From Nyssa sinensis (lineage: Eukaryota; Streptophyta; Magnoliopsida; Cornales; Nyssaceae), in contig CM018032.1 of assembly GCA_008638375.1 (NCBI GenBank), forward strand, positions 1,180,001-1,244,000: DNA of 64,000 nt, in the 5' to 3' direction. The translations under genes were made by a program, and so were the position numbers. The notes under the pieces were generated by a model that made no database searches, was not told the origin of the DNA, and worked only from the letters and a program-made list of their open reading frames with translations. Shown piece after piece: positions 12,001 to 23,266 of this stretch (its first letter is position 1; each line of letters begins with the position of its first letter).

Positions 12001-15000
12001 TTGTTAAAGCTATAAGCCAAGTCAGAAAGTCTGACTTGTTAAAACACTTGATACTCGAGGAACAGCAATTGAGCTTGTCAAATCTTCCAGCTTTTGGGCC
12101 CTCTCAAATGGGGAAAGGTGCAGGTGATCTGACGGAGAATGGGTTGTCTCAGCTCAGTTGCAGATTTCGGAGGTCAACAACATTCAAATACTTCAGATGC
12201 AGAGAGGGAGGTTGGAAGAGAGCAAACATATGGAGGAGTTGAAAGAACTGGGCATTAGCTGTGACGAGGTTCAGCCGTTCAGGAGGAACAAGAGGTTCGA
12301 AAGGAGACCCAGACGGATGAAAGCTGTCTTCTCCAGTTGCAGAAGTGAGAGAAGTTCCGTGTGATATAGTGGTGACTGGCTCAGACGTGGACAGCATAGA
12401 GTCCAGAGATTGGGCAGTTTATGGAAGTAAGTCGGATCGAGATACTGTGGGAAGCTATTCCGAAGGAAGGATCCAATGTTCTGGATTCTGTTGGCAATGA
12501 TAACCCCAGAAGAATACACAAGTAACCTGTCTGTTATGGAGGGTAAGGAAATTGGGATCTTTCCCCTGTCCCCAAAGGAAATTAAAGGTGGATAAATGGG
12601 ACGGAGGATGGGAAAATGATTGAGGCATTGGAATGGGTGTTGAGGAAAATAAAAGGAGTGATCATATTATTGGGAGTGTCTTGCAGAGGCTTTGCAGGGG
12701 AATTAATGAAGTTGTTTTAGGATGTAGAAAGAAACAGAAGGTAGCATCTGAGAAGGGGAAAGTGGAAGGAAGTTGGACAGTCTGCAACCAAGTTGAAGAG
12801 AGAACTAAAGAACCTTGCTACATCAGTAACGAGGGGAGACAGATGGGCAGAGAGAAGTTTTGAGAATCATGGCTCCATAAATTTAAAGTTTATTTCATGG
12901 AATGTGGGGGGTCTAAATGATCCTGATAAAGGAATGGTGGTTAAGGTCTTTCTGAGAGAATGGAAGGCAGCAGTCGTTTGTTTGCAGGAAACAAAAATAG
13001 AGGAGCTCTCGATAGGGCTGGGTAGGAGTTTATGGGGTAGTAGGATAGTTATCAAAATCGCGATCCGGATCGTAGGACCGCACGATCCTACCATCCAATA
13101 TGGATAAATCGATCTGGATCGTATGAAAATCGTTCATGTAGCAGGATCGTGGTAGGATCGTTTGACTCGTTGAACCAAAAAATCACTCAAAACTATTTGG
13201 TTATTTAATGATTCAACACTAAATTTTGACAAGTATTGCTACATTTAGCTAGTTATTTAGAGAATTATTTTAGTTTATTTCTTTAAAATGTTAATTTGTG
13301 TTATTTTAAAATTATGAAACTTGCATTTTATAAGCAAATATGAATAGAAAATTGTAAATACACACGTCAATATGATTTTAGAATACTTTACATTATTTAT
13401 TTATTTAAGACTTCTTTATTATTGATTTTTTAAGAGTTCTTTACTTTTACATATATACTTGGGCATTTTTTAAAAAATTTTGTAGGATCTTATGATTCTC
13501 GATCCGATCCTATGAACCTCTAAAACAATCCAACATAGGATTCCGATTTTAACAACCCTGGGTAGTAGGTGGATGAACTGGTGTTGTCTGAGAGCTAGTG
13601 GTACGGCTGGAGGCATTCTTATTCTGTGGGTTTCGAGGGTGATTATCTGTACTGATCAGTGGGTGGGTCAATTTTCAGTTTCCTATCAGTTCAATATGGT
13701 TGAGGACCTGCATTGGATTTTTATAGGTGTGTAAAGATGCTGAGAGGGGTTTTCTATGGGAAGAACAACATTAGGTGAGGGATAGATGCCTCAGTCCTTG
13801 GTGCATTGGGGGTGACTTCAATGTGGTTTGTTTGCATGTGGAAAAGCTTGGGACCGTAGGATGACCAAAGCTGTGGAGGAATTGTTGGACTTTATTAATC
13901 ATATGGGGCTTCTCAATTTGCCTCTGGAAGGGGGAAGATATACACGGTTGAGTAGCAGGGACAAACCAGCCATGTCTAGGCTAGACCAATTCCTTCTACT
14001 ATATATAACACGCATATTAATTTTTTATATATTATATTAAAAAATACATATTTTAAAATTATATAATATATTAAGTTTTAAATTATACAAGGCTTTATTT
14101 AATTGAGTGGAATTGAGTTTTATATTTTAAATTTTACATATTATATTTATAGTATAACATAGTATTTTATATAAATATTATATATAAAAAAAAATTAATT
14201 GGATCAAATCTAATGCAATGCAATAATTAACAAATTCGGATATGGATTCGAATTCGAAATTCATAGATCCATCGAATTTTAGATCCAATTCGAATTCGAT
14301 ATGTTTTCATCCTAGTTGGTGGCAGAGCTACCAAGTGAGTGGCATTCTGGGATTTGTAGTGGCTACTAAGTTGAAAAATTATGGTCCTTTAGGATATTAA
14401 GGACTTGGATACCAAAGAGTAGGACACTCCCTCTCAGAGGAAGAGAAGGCAACAAGGGATGGGTTGAAAGGGGAATTGGACGCCTCTTGAAGGCTGAAGC
14501 GATAGTTAGAGGCAGAAGTATAAGGTGCCTCGGTTGGGGGGGGGGGGGGGTGATTGGAACATTGGCTTCTTTCATATAACGACCAATGTTCATCTTAGGA
14601 AGAACAACATAACCAAAGTCACAATTAATGGAAGGGTGCTAAGTTAAGTGGATGAAGTTATTCATGGAATTTCTCTTGTATATGCGATGCTTTATTTTGA
14701 GACTTGTGATCTTTGTCCAGACATGTAAGATATAGAGTTTAACTCTTTGAGGGAGGAGAGGACGGAGTTGGAGAGGCCATTCTTGGAGCAGGAGGTGGCA
14801 GAGGCTTTGTAATTTTGTGATGGGGATAAAACGTTGGCCTCGATGGATTTGCAATGACATTTTTTTAGTCTTGTTGATTAATCATTTGAAAGGAGATGAT
14901 TGTAGTGTTTGAGTACTTTGTTGAGCAGGGGATTTTTGAGAAAGTCTTAATGCTTCATTTATTGTGTTGATCCCTAAGAAAGGAGCCGAAAACATCCGGA

Positions 15001-18000
15001 CTTTAGGCCAATTAGCTTAGTTGGAGATATCTACAAGCTATTGGTTAAGGTTAAGGTTATCTCTAACGGGTTGCGAAAAGCATGGTTATCAAAATCATGA
15101 TCCGGTTCATAGAATCGTACGATATTATGATCCAATATGGCTAGATCAATCCAGATCGTATAAAAAAGCGGAGGTAGTAGAATCACAGTGGGATCGTTTT
15201 CACTTGCTAGAAAAAATACCTAACTAACTAGTTATTTAGTGATTCAACACTAAATTTTGATTAGTGTTGCTACATTTAGTTGGTTATTTAGAGAATTTTT
15301 ATAGTTTATTTCTTTAAAATATTAATTTGTGTTATTTTGGAATTACAAAACTTATATTTCATAAGCAAATACCAAAAGAAAATTGTGGTTATATACACTT
15401 TCGGTAGCACAATATTTTACATTATTTATTTATTTTACACTTGTTTACTATTGATTTTAGCAACTTTTGACTTTTATGTATATGCTTGGCCATTTTTTTA
15501 AAGAATTTAGTAGGATCTTATGATCCTCGATCTGATTCTATGAACTTGCAAAATGATCCAACATAGGATCCCTATTTTAACAACCTTGGTAGAAATTTTT
15601 GGGAAACTTAATTTAATCAAGTCAAAATGCATTTGTGGGGGGAGGCAAGTTTTGGATGTTGTGCTTATTGTAAATGAATGCATTGGTGAAAGGAGGAACA
15701 TAATTGAGCCTAGATTGGTCTGCAAGCTTCACATTGAGAAGGCAAAAGACTATGTTAATTGGGGATTTTGGAAACAGATGGCAGGGAAGGATCAGCATTG
15801 GTGAACGGCTCTTCTGTCAGGTTTTTGAGAGGGCTGCAACAGGATAATCATCCATTGCCCTTTCTTTTGTCATAGTTACGAAGGCCTTGAGTAGAATGAT
15901 GGCGATGTCAGTGAAGGGAGGCCTTAAAAAGGGGTTTGAAGTAGAAAAGGAACCTAGGTGGAGATATCTCATCCCTTGTTTGTAGGGGAGATAGAGGTGA
16001 GACAACTTAGATATTTGAGATGTGTGCTCTTATGTTTTGAGACAGATTTGGGCTTAAGGGTGAATTTGAGTAAAAGCGAGCTCCTATGAAGCACATACAC
16101 TCTATTTTGGCTCACGTGTCCGTGTCAGACACGTGTCAGACACCGACACTCTTGGACACTTCCCGGACACGTGTCCAAACACTTGAATCATGAAGGTTGA
16201 TGATAAAATGAAGAAGTTCTTTATTTTTTATTTAATGACTTTGTTATTTTAATATTTTAATAATATGTTTCAAATTTGTGTGTTTTTATGTCAACTTTAA
16301 TTAAGATAACATTAGGTTTTTATTATATAGTCATATAAAAATATAAAGAATTTATATATATTCAACGTGTCCTTAACGTGTCCATGTCTTTCTTTTTTGA
16401 GAAATAACGTGTCTGTATGTCCATGTCGTGTCATGTCTATGTCGTGTTGTATCCGTGTCCCGTGTCCGTATCCATGCTTCTTAGGCGTGCTCCTTTTATT
16501 TGGAGAGGTGGAGGTGTGGAAGGTTTTGGCATGGAACTTGGGCTACAAGGTTCATTCTATCTACCTATTTAGGTTTGTCCTTTAGTCCTTCCTCTAAGGA
16601 GAAACATACATAGAGCCTAGTGGTACAACAGGTGTCTGGGGAAGCTGACAAGTTAGAAGAGGCAGAACCTATCCAACTATCCAAAGGAGGGAGGATCACA
16701 CTTATCAATAGTACACTAGCTAGTCTTTCTACCCATTTCATGCCTCTATTCGCTATATCGATGTTGGTGGAGAAGCGGTTGGACAAACTTCAGCCAAATT
16801 TCCTTTGCAGGGGCAAGGAGGATTAGAAGATGATTCCTTTGATTAATTGGGATAGAGTCAAAGAGCTGATTCAAGATGGAGGGGCTAGGGATTAAAAATT
16901 TGTAGGTGTTCAACAAAACATTACCACAGAATTAGCTTTGGAGATTTGTGGTGGAGGCAAATGCAAGTTGGAGGAGGCTCATAGTGGCTAAATATGGTAG
17001 TGAACCTAGAGATTGGGTTTCTAAGGAGTGTGACGGTCCTTTTGGGGTGGGGGTGTGGAAGCCTATTTGAAAGGAGAAATATGATTTTTTTAAGATGTGC
17101 TGAGTTCAAGGTTGGGGGATGAAGTACGGTAAAGTTTTGGGAGGACAAATGATATGGAGACATAGGGCTAAAGAAGTGGTTTTGGGTTCTTCTTAAGATC
17201 ACTTTGGATTAGAAGGCGATGATGGTACATTATTTGTCTATTTCAGGGGACAAAGTGGTTTGGAATCTTTCTTTAGAAGGAACCTTTATGATTGGACAGT
17301 GGAGAATGTGGTGAATTTCATGGACCTCTTCAGTAGTACAGGGCCTGATTTGGTGAAATTGTATTACAAAAAGATCACTAGGAAGGATCATTGGGATTTT
17401 CCTTGGAAATTAATTTGGTGTTCCAAAGCGCTAACAAAAGTGTTTTTTTTTTTTTTTGTTTCGTCCATTTCTTGGGAAGCAGTCCTAACAGTGGATAATT
17501 TGCAAAGAAGGGGATATAATATGGCTAATAGATTTTTTATGTCCAAAGATGGGATAGAGACAGTGAATCATCTCTTCCTTTGTTGCCCTTTTGCGGGGGA
17601 GATATCGCGCTGTCTCTTTCTCTATTGCGGTGCTTTTGGGTGATGTTGGCTTCCATTAAAGGTTTTATTGCAGGTGACAAGGGAGTCAAGTTAGGCGTAA
17701 TGTGAATAATGTGTGGAGGCTTGCTCCATTATGTTTACCATGGAGCTTATGGAAAGAAAGGAATAAGAGAGTTTGTGTATGGGAGGAATTGTCCCTTAGT
17801 AGATTCAAGTATAGTTTTCTTAAAAATTATATTTTTGGATACTGTTACTATACCCCTCGTGTGTAGAGTCTTCTGTAGATTTTTTTGGGGGGGATTGAGG
17901 TGTTACTTTTTGTGCACTGTCCCCTTCTTTGTATATGGGTAGCCCCCTTGGCGGCTTTGTTAATAGCTTGTACTCTTGCTTATCATTAAAAAAAAAAGGT

Positions 18001-18777
18001 AAATTTTTCCGTGTAGAGCTGAAGATGAACCCTTTAGTACTTGTACATCAAGTCAATAAATTGAATCGGACTCAAATTTCAAAAAGGCAAGGCACCCAAC
18101 ATGGCCGCTGCAGAACACCTACAATGCAGCTGAATAATTTTTTAACTCCTTTTAGTGTGTACTTGCTCTTTTATGCAATGTGTGTTCATTAACAAAATAA
18201 ATACATGGCACTTGGTCCCTGCTTGCCAACTGTAGCCTTATCAGAACTCCGGGGTTACATTTTTAGGCATAGCATGGTTTGATTTAGGGAAGATTTTATT
18301 GGGGAAAAGAAAAAATTTCCAGTATATTTGGTCTTATTGTTTTGTTTCCTCCCTTCAACAAATGGAATACAGGACAATTGGGATCACATCTCAAAGACAT
18401 GGGGATCTGGATTTCTAATTGCCCGCTTTATCAGTGCAACTGTGTCACCGGTTTGTCTTCTCTCTCTCTCTCCCTCTCTATCCTCGTAAAAGAAAAAAAA
18501 AAAAACACACTCATTTCCTTTAGTTTCCGCCCATACTGCTTCAACCTTCTTCCCTTTTTATTTTTATTTTTATTGTGTCCTTTTGGTCTCTCAGTTCTCT
18601 TCTTACAAGAAGGCAAATGAAGTGGAGGAGTTTTTTGCAAGCCGCACTAAGCCTTCAATTGCTCGGACCCTGAAGCAGAGTATTGAGAAGGTTCACATTA
18701 ATGCAAAGTGGGTTCAGAGCATTCAGAACGAGAAACTTCTTCCAGAGGTTGTGAAAGAGTTAGCATACAGGAAGTAG
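9014..18777 (+). CDS. APM1: M1 metallo-aminopeptidase (APM1-like), C-terminal ten exons
   Basis: This family removes single residues from peptide N-termini using zinc. The plant member APM1 acts at membranes and in auxin transport and meristem maintenance. Exons: 9014-9196, 9363-9693, 9775-9896, 9977-10074, 11188-11365, 11453-11567, 11655-11722, 11824-11898, 18373-18450 and 18595-18777. Their sum is 1,431 bp (476 codons plus stop) with consistent phases and GT/AG borders. Recognisable stretches are KTEDLWAVLEE, GYPVVSVKVKD, LDDSFALSMACQQSLASLL, KLGWDPKQGESHLDAMLRGE, NTPLLPPDLRK, WGSGFLIARFISATVSPF and PSIARTLKQSIEKVHINAKW. These cover the beta-sandwich and the helical ERAP1-like C-terminal domain. 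The zinc-binding catalytic half (GAMEN, HExxH) is not in the window: it lies either further upstream across a long intron or has been lost. No stop or frameshift was seen. The intron 11,899-18,372 is about 6.5 kb because of nested transposons. Confidence 0.9.
10049..10330. repeat. Tandem duplication spanning an exon end and splice donor
   Basis: Two adjacent copies (10,049-10,190 and 10,191-10,330, period 142 bp, few mismatches). The first contains the last 26 bp of aminopeptidase exon 4 and its 'gtgagt' donor at 10,075. The second repeats that exon end and donor (10,217), followed by the same intron start. Confidence 0.9.
10884..11027. mobile_element. Small inverted-repeat (MITE-like) element in an aminopeptidase intron
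   Basis: A 144-bp hairpin-forming element. Each arm is about 45 bp, beginning 'tgtcccaaat' and reaching 'atgatgtggca', with the mirror image at the right end. A short AT-rich loop separates the arms. There is no coding capacity. The target duplication is unclear. Confidence 0.8.
13045..13559. mobile_element. Mutator-like miniature element (family Y, copy 1)
   Basis: A 515-bp insertion in the LINE endonuclease. The ends are 'atagttatcaaaatcg' and, on the other strand, 'agggttgttaaaatcg'. It is flanked on both sides by a perfect 10-bp duplication 'gggtagtagg' (13,035-13,044 and 13,560-13,569). The duplication length points to the Mutator-like superfamily. Subterminal 'ggatcg' motifs are abundant. 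There is no coding capacity. Confidence 0.85.
13999..14312. mobile_element. Unclassified AT-rich insertion in the LINE
   Basis: LINE reading stops after SRLDQFLL and resumes near WWQSYQV, and about 310 bp of very AT-rich sequence sits between. The intervening 40 or more LINE residues are missing, so this is an insertion with deletion or a replacement. No terminal repeat was identified. Confidence 0.45.
15082..15587. mobile_element. Mutator-like miniature element (family Y, copy 2)
   Basis: 506 bp, similar over its whole length to the copy at 13,045 and in the same orientation. The ends are 'atggttatcaaaatca' and, on the other strand, 'aaggttgttaaaatag'. It interrupts the LINE reverse transcriptase between the LRK-like segment and GGRQVLDVVL. 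No clear target duplication remains. Confidence 0.8.
16084..16484. mobile_element. hAT-like miniature element (family H, copy B)
   Basis: 401 bp in reverse orientation relative to copies A and C. The ends are 'ctatgaagcac' and 'ctaagaagcat' (opposite strand). It is flanked by 'gcgagctc' (16,076-16,083) and 'gcgtgctc' (16,485-16,492), an 8-bp duplication with one mismatch. It splits the LINE frame just after VNLSKSEL. Confidence 0.8.
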
Positions 18778-19781
18778 TAGGAAGCAGTTTATAATATTAT
18801 TATCCCAAAAGAAGGTGAATTTTGGCAACTCATTTTTCAAAACCAGAATAAGCCGCTGGAAGCAATAAATGTAATCTCAATGAGCCACATCATGGTGCCG
18901 TTTTATTTATTTATTTATTTATTTTGTATTTGTGTGAAGGGATTACAAGATGGTATGAATAATTGCTGTTGTGAGAGAGTTTCTCTTGGATTGGTGGCTC
19001 GTGTAGACCAATCAATAATTTTTCTGTCTGTTGTTTGTGTGTATTGGTAGCTACTTACTATGAGCTCTGCACCATTTTGTGCCATGGTTTCTTTTTAATT
19101 TATGCTTGGTTGGAACTGTTGCCATAGTTGTTCTTATCTGATGCTTCCATACCCAAAAAAAAAGACAGCTTTTGGGCCGAAATGTCATGAATTCATGACC
19201 TTGCGTAATTTTCCTTAATTAAATATAGTTTTGGCACGGATCTTGAGAAATGCAATTCTTTTCCCTTTTTTATGTTCCATTTGGTAGGAATGAGAGGAAA
19301 GAAAGGAGGAGGAAAATGGAAGCGAAAGGAGCATGCATGCTTGTGCAAATTTTGTGTGTGGCTTTTCTTATATTTAATTATATAATTATGCTAAACAGTT
19401 ATCTATACCATAATGCTTGCATTTGAATTGAAAAAAAAAAATTTAATACTCTTGTTTTTTAATAACTATATACTTGAGATTAAATTAATCTTTTCTTTTT
19501 TTTCTTTGTTCATTATTTTTTTGTCATATTTTCCGTTAAACATTTATTATTAAAACAAATTTGTAAACAAAACAAACACCCGTTATAGTGTGAGACGATA
19601 CTAAGAACTAAAATGTATAAAAAGAATTATATAATTTGACACTTTTAAGGGAAAAAAAAAAAAAACTCACAAATGATGGCAATGTTCTCTACATGGATAT
19701 GTTTTTTGGGATATGCGATTGGAAAAAGAAGCAAGAGATAAGAATAAGAAAAGGTATGTGTGTGTGTGTGTGTGTGTGTGC

Positions 19782-19820
<39 letters not shown>

Positions 19821-20519
19821 GATACGAGCAATTAAACTTCCTATCACAATAGGAGAGGGAGATTAGCAGGTGTCAATGTTATAAAAAATTTTGGTAGTTG
19901 GTTCGCCTTCTTTATATAATATTTTCATACAAAAACCTTGGATTCATGGTATGAAGGCTGATACTTCCTCCTATAATCGATGTTTCAAGTACCTTCTTGT
20001 TGGCGATCTAGTTGCCGTTACAAGTAAGAGTACCATGCCTTTGTGATTAGGTTGCGCTCTAGCTAATCTAGATGATAGGAATTTGACCTGGCGACTGAAT
20101 ACCTCAATTAAATTTTTTTTGAATTATCTTAACCAATTTTAAATTAGATGATTAAAATTCTACTTAATTTACTACAATATCTCAAGGCTCACGGACATGT
20201 AATAACAGTTCATGCAATAAATAAAAAGCAACCACACAATAAGAACGCAAAAGACTTTTACACAAAAACCCTAGATGGGAAAATCACATGATCTTGTCTA
20301 GATACACGTTAAATCCACTATAAAGAAATTGAGACAAATGTACAAATCAATATGACTCAACACGACTTGGTGCCTCAAGCCTTGCCAATACTGATATGGT
20401 CCTTTCTTGACTTGATTCCTCAAGCGTTCTTTATAGCTGCGACATTTTAGACTCCTCAAATGATGCCAAATCTCAACCACAACACGACTCATCTTTGCCT
20501 CGGTATCCATCAATTGCAC
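18778..20519. other. Aminopeptidase 3' flank and spacer with a GT/GA microsatellite
   Basis: The first few hundred bases after the stop codon are likely 3' UTR. A compound microsatellite, (TG)n running into (GA)n, occupies about 19,755-19,816. The remainder (about 19,870-20,519) has the composition of retrotransposon flank, and no gene was found. Confidence 0.5.
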
Positions 20520-22182
20520 TATTAGGACCATGGGGTTTGATGCTGTCATTGGCTAATCCGATTTTGATAAAACATGTTTTGATTGTAATCATTGCATTAG
20601 CCTAGCCTTACAGTATCTCATTGCCCGTTCTACTCTAAGATGGTTCAAGCTTTATTGTTGTGATCATCTACCGGCCAACTTGGTTCTTGAAGGGTAAATT
20701 GGGTAATTCGTACTTTTGTTTTAATCTAGATTTCACATACTCACACATTGTATGCATTGCACATGGTAGACATCATATCATCATGTGTGTAGCTACCTTG
20801 GCATTATGAAACAATTTTTCAAAAAATACATATTTCAAAACACTCAGGGAAATTGAGTTCGCAAGATAAGTAGAGAATGAGCAACTCTTTATTGCTCGTT
20901 TGAACGAACCATTGGCTTGTTTTAACGAACAACAGAAGATTCATTTTTGCTCATTCTTACTCGTTCAATGGGTCTGTATCAAACAAAGAGCTACAACTTC
21001 TATATTTTTCTCGTTTGATGTTCATTCGATGCTTATTCAAACGAAGAGGTGCTCGTTCGAATGATCAATGATTCATTTGAACGAACATTGTGCAAAAAAT
21101 AAATTTTTTTTTTTTGTTTTCAAGCTTAATTTGAGATCCAATTTCATTGATATAAATTGACAAAAATTTACTTTCTATTCAGTGAGAACAGAGTTAGAGA
21201 GAGTTTAAATTGTGAGAGCTATACACTTGAGAGATCTAAGAGCTTTCATGAGTGAACAATCATAATTGTATATCATGCATCTCTCTACTTTAATCATTCA
21301 TTGATTTAAATCAATTCACATGATCCAAGTAATTTCAAAGAGCCTTAATTCCATATCAATTCACCATTAAAGAGTTTGGAGTTCAATCTTGAGGATTCAT
21401 TGTTGAGCGATTGGTAGATACCGAGGTTGTAAGGATTTATAATTGTGAAGTGGCCGGATTGGAAGATTCCAAAACCGTGGAGAGCATCCAGTTGTATGAA
21501 GATTCCAACTATAAAGAGCTTATGGATTCAAAGGAGTTGAAGATGTGAACGGGGTAGAACGGATCTTGAGGTTCAAAGTCCAGTTCGTCTTTACGTTGTA
21601 ATTCAATCTCAATCATAGTGGAACTCTTCCCCAAGCATGCCCGGCTCTAGAGTTTTCCACTACAGAGAGTTTTCTGTGGTGGTTTCTCTATCATCATTTC
21701 GGTTTGCAATTTCTCTTACTTTTTATGCTTTAAAATTACCAATTTTCTTGAATTAATTGCTTCCGCTATATAGAAATTTAGGTTTTCATGAATTATGGAA
21801 TATGACCTTCAATAGAGTAATTGAGAACCTTAATTGTGAAATTGGAATAGCTAATTGAATTGTGGAGTTGACAATTGATCACATAATTTAATTTCAATTT
21901 GAATTGTGAAAATTGTTACTAAAATTGAACTAGTGGATCATTTAGGCTTATGTTGAATGATATGTTTTGACAAACACTACTTGATTACTAAATTGGATGG
22001 CTTGTGATTTTTGATTGAATTGTACACTATTGTTGAATATTCATTGCATTTAAAATTCATATACTTTTTCATTTTAGTAATTGTTAGTGTTGTGGTTGAA
22101 AAATTGGAAGAATTGAAAAAGTTGTGCATTCCTATTCAACCCCCTCTTCTATGTTAGACTCACACCATAGAACCAACCAACA
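20520..22182 (+). mobile_element. Solo LTR of a copia-type family (family C, copy 1)
   Basis: 1,663 bp matching the LTRs at 28,316 and 40,152. It starts 'tattaggaccatggggt' (TG mutated to TA) and ends 'accaaccaaca'. It is flanked by 'tgcac' and 'tacac', a 5-bp duplication with one mismatch. The copy at 40,152 is followed by a copia primer-binding site and gag, which identifies the family. It contains many degenerate 'gttcgaac' palindromes (about 20,890-21,080). Confidence 0.75.
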
Positions 22183-23266
22183 TACACAAGCCGAAATCCT
22201 TTGCACAATTACTCCATCAACTGATGTAGAAAGTAAAAAGTTGGGATATTTTTTTGTTGATAGAAGGTCGTGTATGCTATGTGATTCTGAAACTAGAAGC
22301 TTGAAAGGCTTTTTGTAACTAGAAGATGCTTTATGAAAATCCCCGTAATAAAAAAGTCTTACACAATATATATAGTGTAAGATAATTCTTTTTTAAAATC
22401 GGGCTCGAAAAATTAGAGAAAACCCAACTCCACTAGGTTGTTCGAACGACTAGGTGAATAACCTAATCCGAAGTGTATTTATTTGGCTTCTGCTTAAGCT
22501 CATTTGAACCACCTCATTCTCTTATAGAGAACGAACCATACTATTTTGAAAAATAAAACTCTGCTGGTTAGAGGTTGTTCAAAGGACTAGGCGAATGACC
22601 TTTTTTGAATTTTTATTTTAAACCCTTTAATTTTGGTTCGAACAACCTAGTGAACACTAAAGCGAACGAGCTATATTGGAAAAAATTTAAAACAACCACA
22701 ATGGGTTCATTTAAACGACCAAGAGAATGACCTCCACTAGTTTTGAAAATAAGACATGCTCATTCACTTTAAGGCATAATTGATTGTTTGACCCTTATAA
22801 ACTTAGAAAACATTTTTTTAAACTTCAAAACATATGTCAATGCAAGTAATTTAGATTTAAAACACTTTAAACATTTTGAAAATCAATTTTAAAACATATG
22901 TGTGAGCAACCAACCTAGGTTAATGGTTCTATGTCCAATACCTTTACAACTATATGAATCTAACTCCTTGAATTTGCAATGATGCTTGATGCTGATTTGT
23001 TCACAAGGCTTGAGTACCATATGACACATAAGGACTTAGACTTAACTACTCCATTAAAACTCAAGTTTTGTCAAATGGGATTCTCTCAGTCCTAACAAAC
23101 TCTCCATTTGGCAATTCAATGACGAAACTAATTATAATGGATGCATGAGTACAAATAAAAAGAGAATTAAATCTCCCAAAAAACCAAAAAATAGAAATAC
23201 AACCCTATTCAATGACTTAAGACTCGTTATAACACTACACTTGGCTTTATGATGCTCAAAACTTGT
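22183..23266. other. Spacer with retrotransposon-like composition
   Basis: No gene. The stretch 22,430-22,760 again carries several 'gttcgaac'-type palindromic motifs resembling those inside the family C LTR, so it may be a remnant of a related element. Confidence 0.35.

Larger units (their letters stand above)
12030..17995 (+). mobile_element. L1-like LINE, decayed, inside an aminopeptidase intron
   Basis: A long LINE inserted in the sense direction. Recognisable parts in order: the apurinic-type endonuclease starting FISWNVGGLND (about 12,891) with ETKIEEL (about 12,988), continuing after an insertion as GTAGGILILWVS (about 13,601); the linker GILGFVVATKL (about 14,340); reverse transcriptase SLVGDIYKLL (about 15,018), GGRQVLDVVL (about 15,640) and VNLSKSEL (about 16,060); and a zf-RVT-type domain around 17,540-17,640 (ETVNHLFLCCPF). 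It ends in a poly(A) tract at about 17,988. The FADD catalytic box has been deleted, and stops and frameshifts are frequent, so it is not autonomous. The 5' limit is approximate; 12,030-12,880 may be an ORF1 remnant. Four separate insertions interrupt it. Confidence 0.85.
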
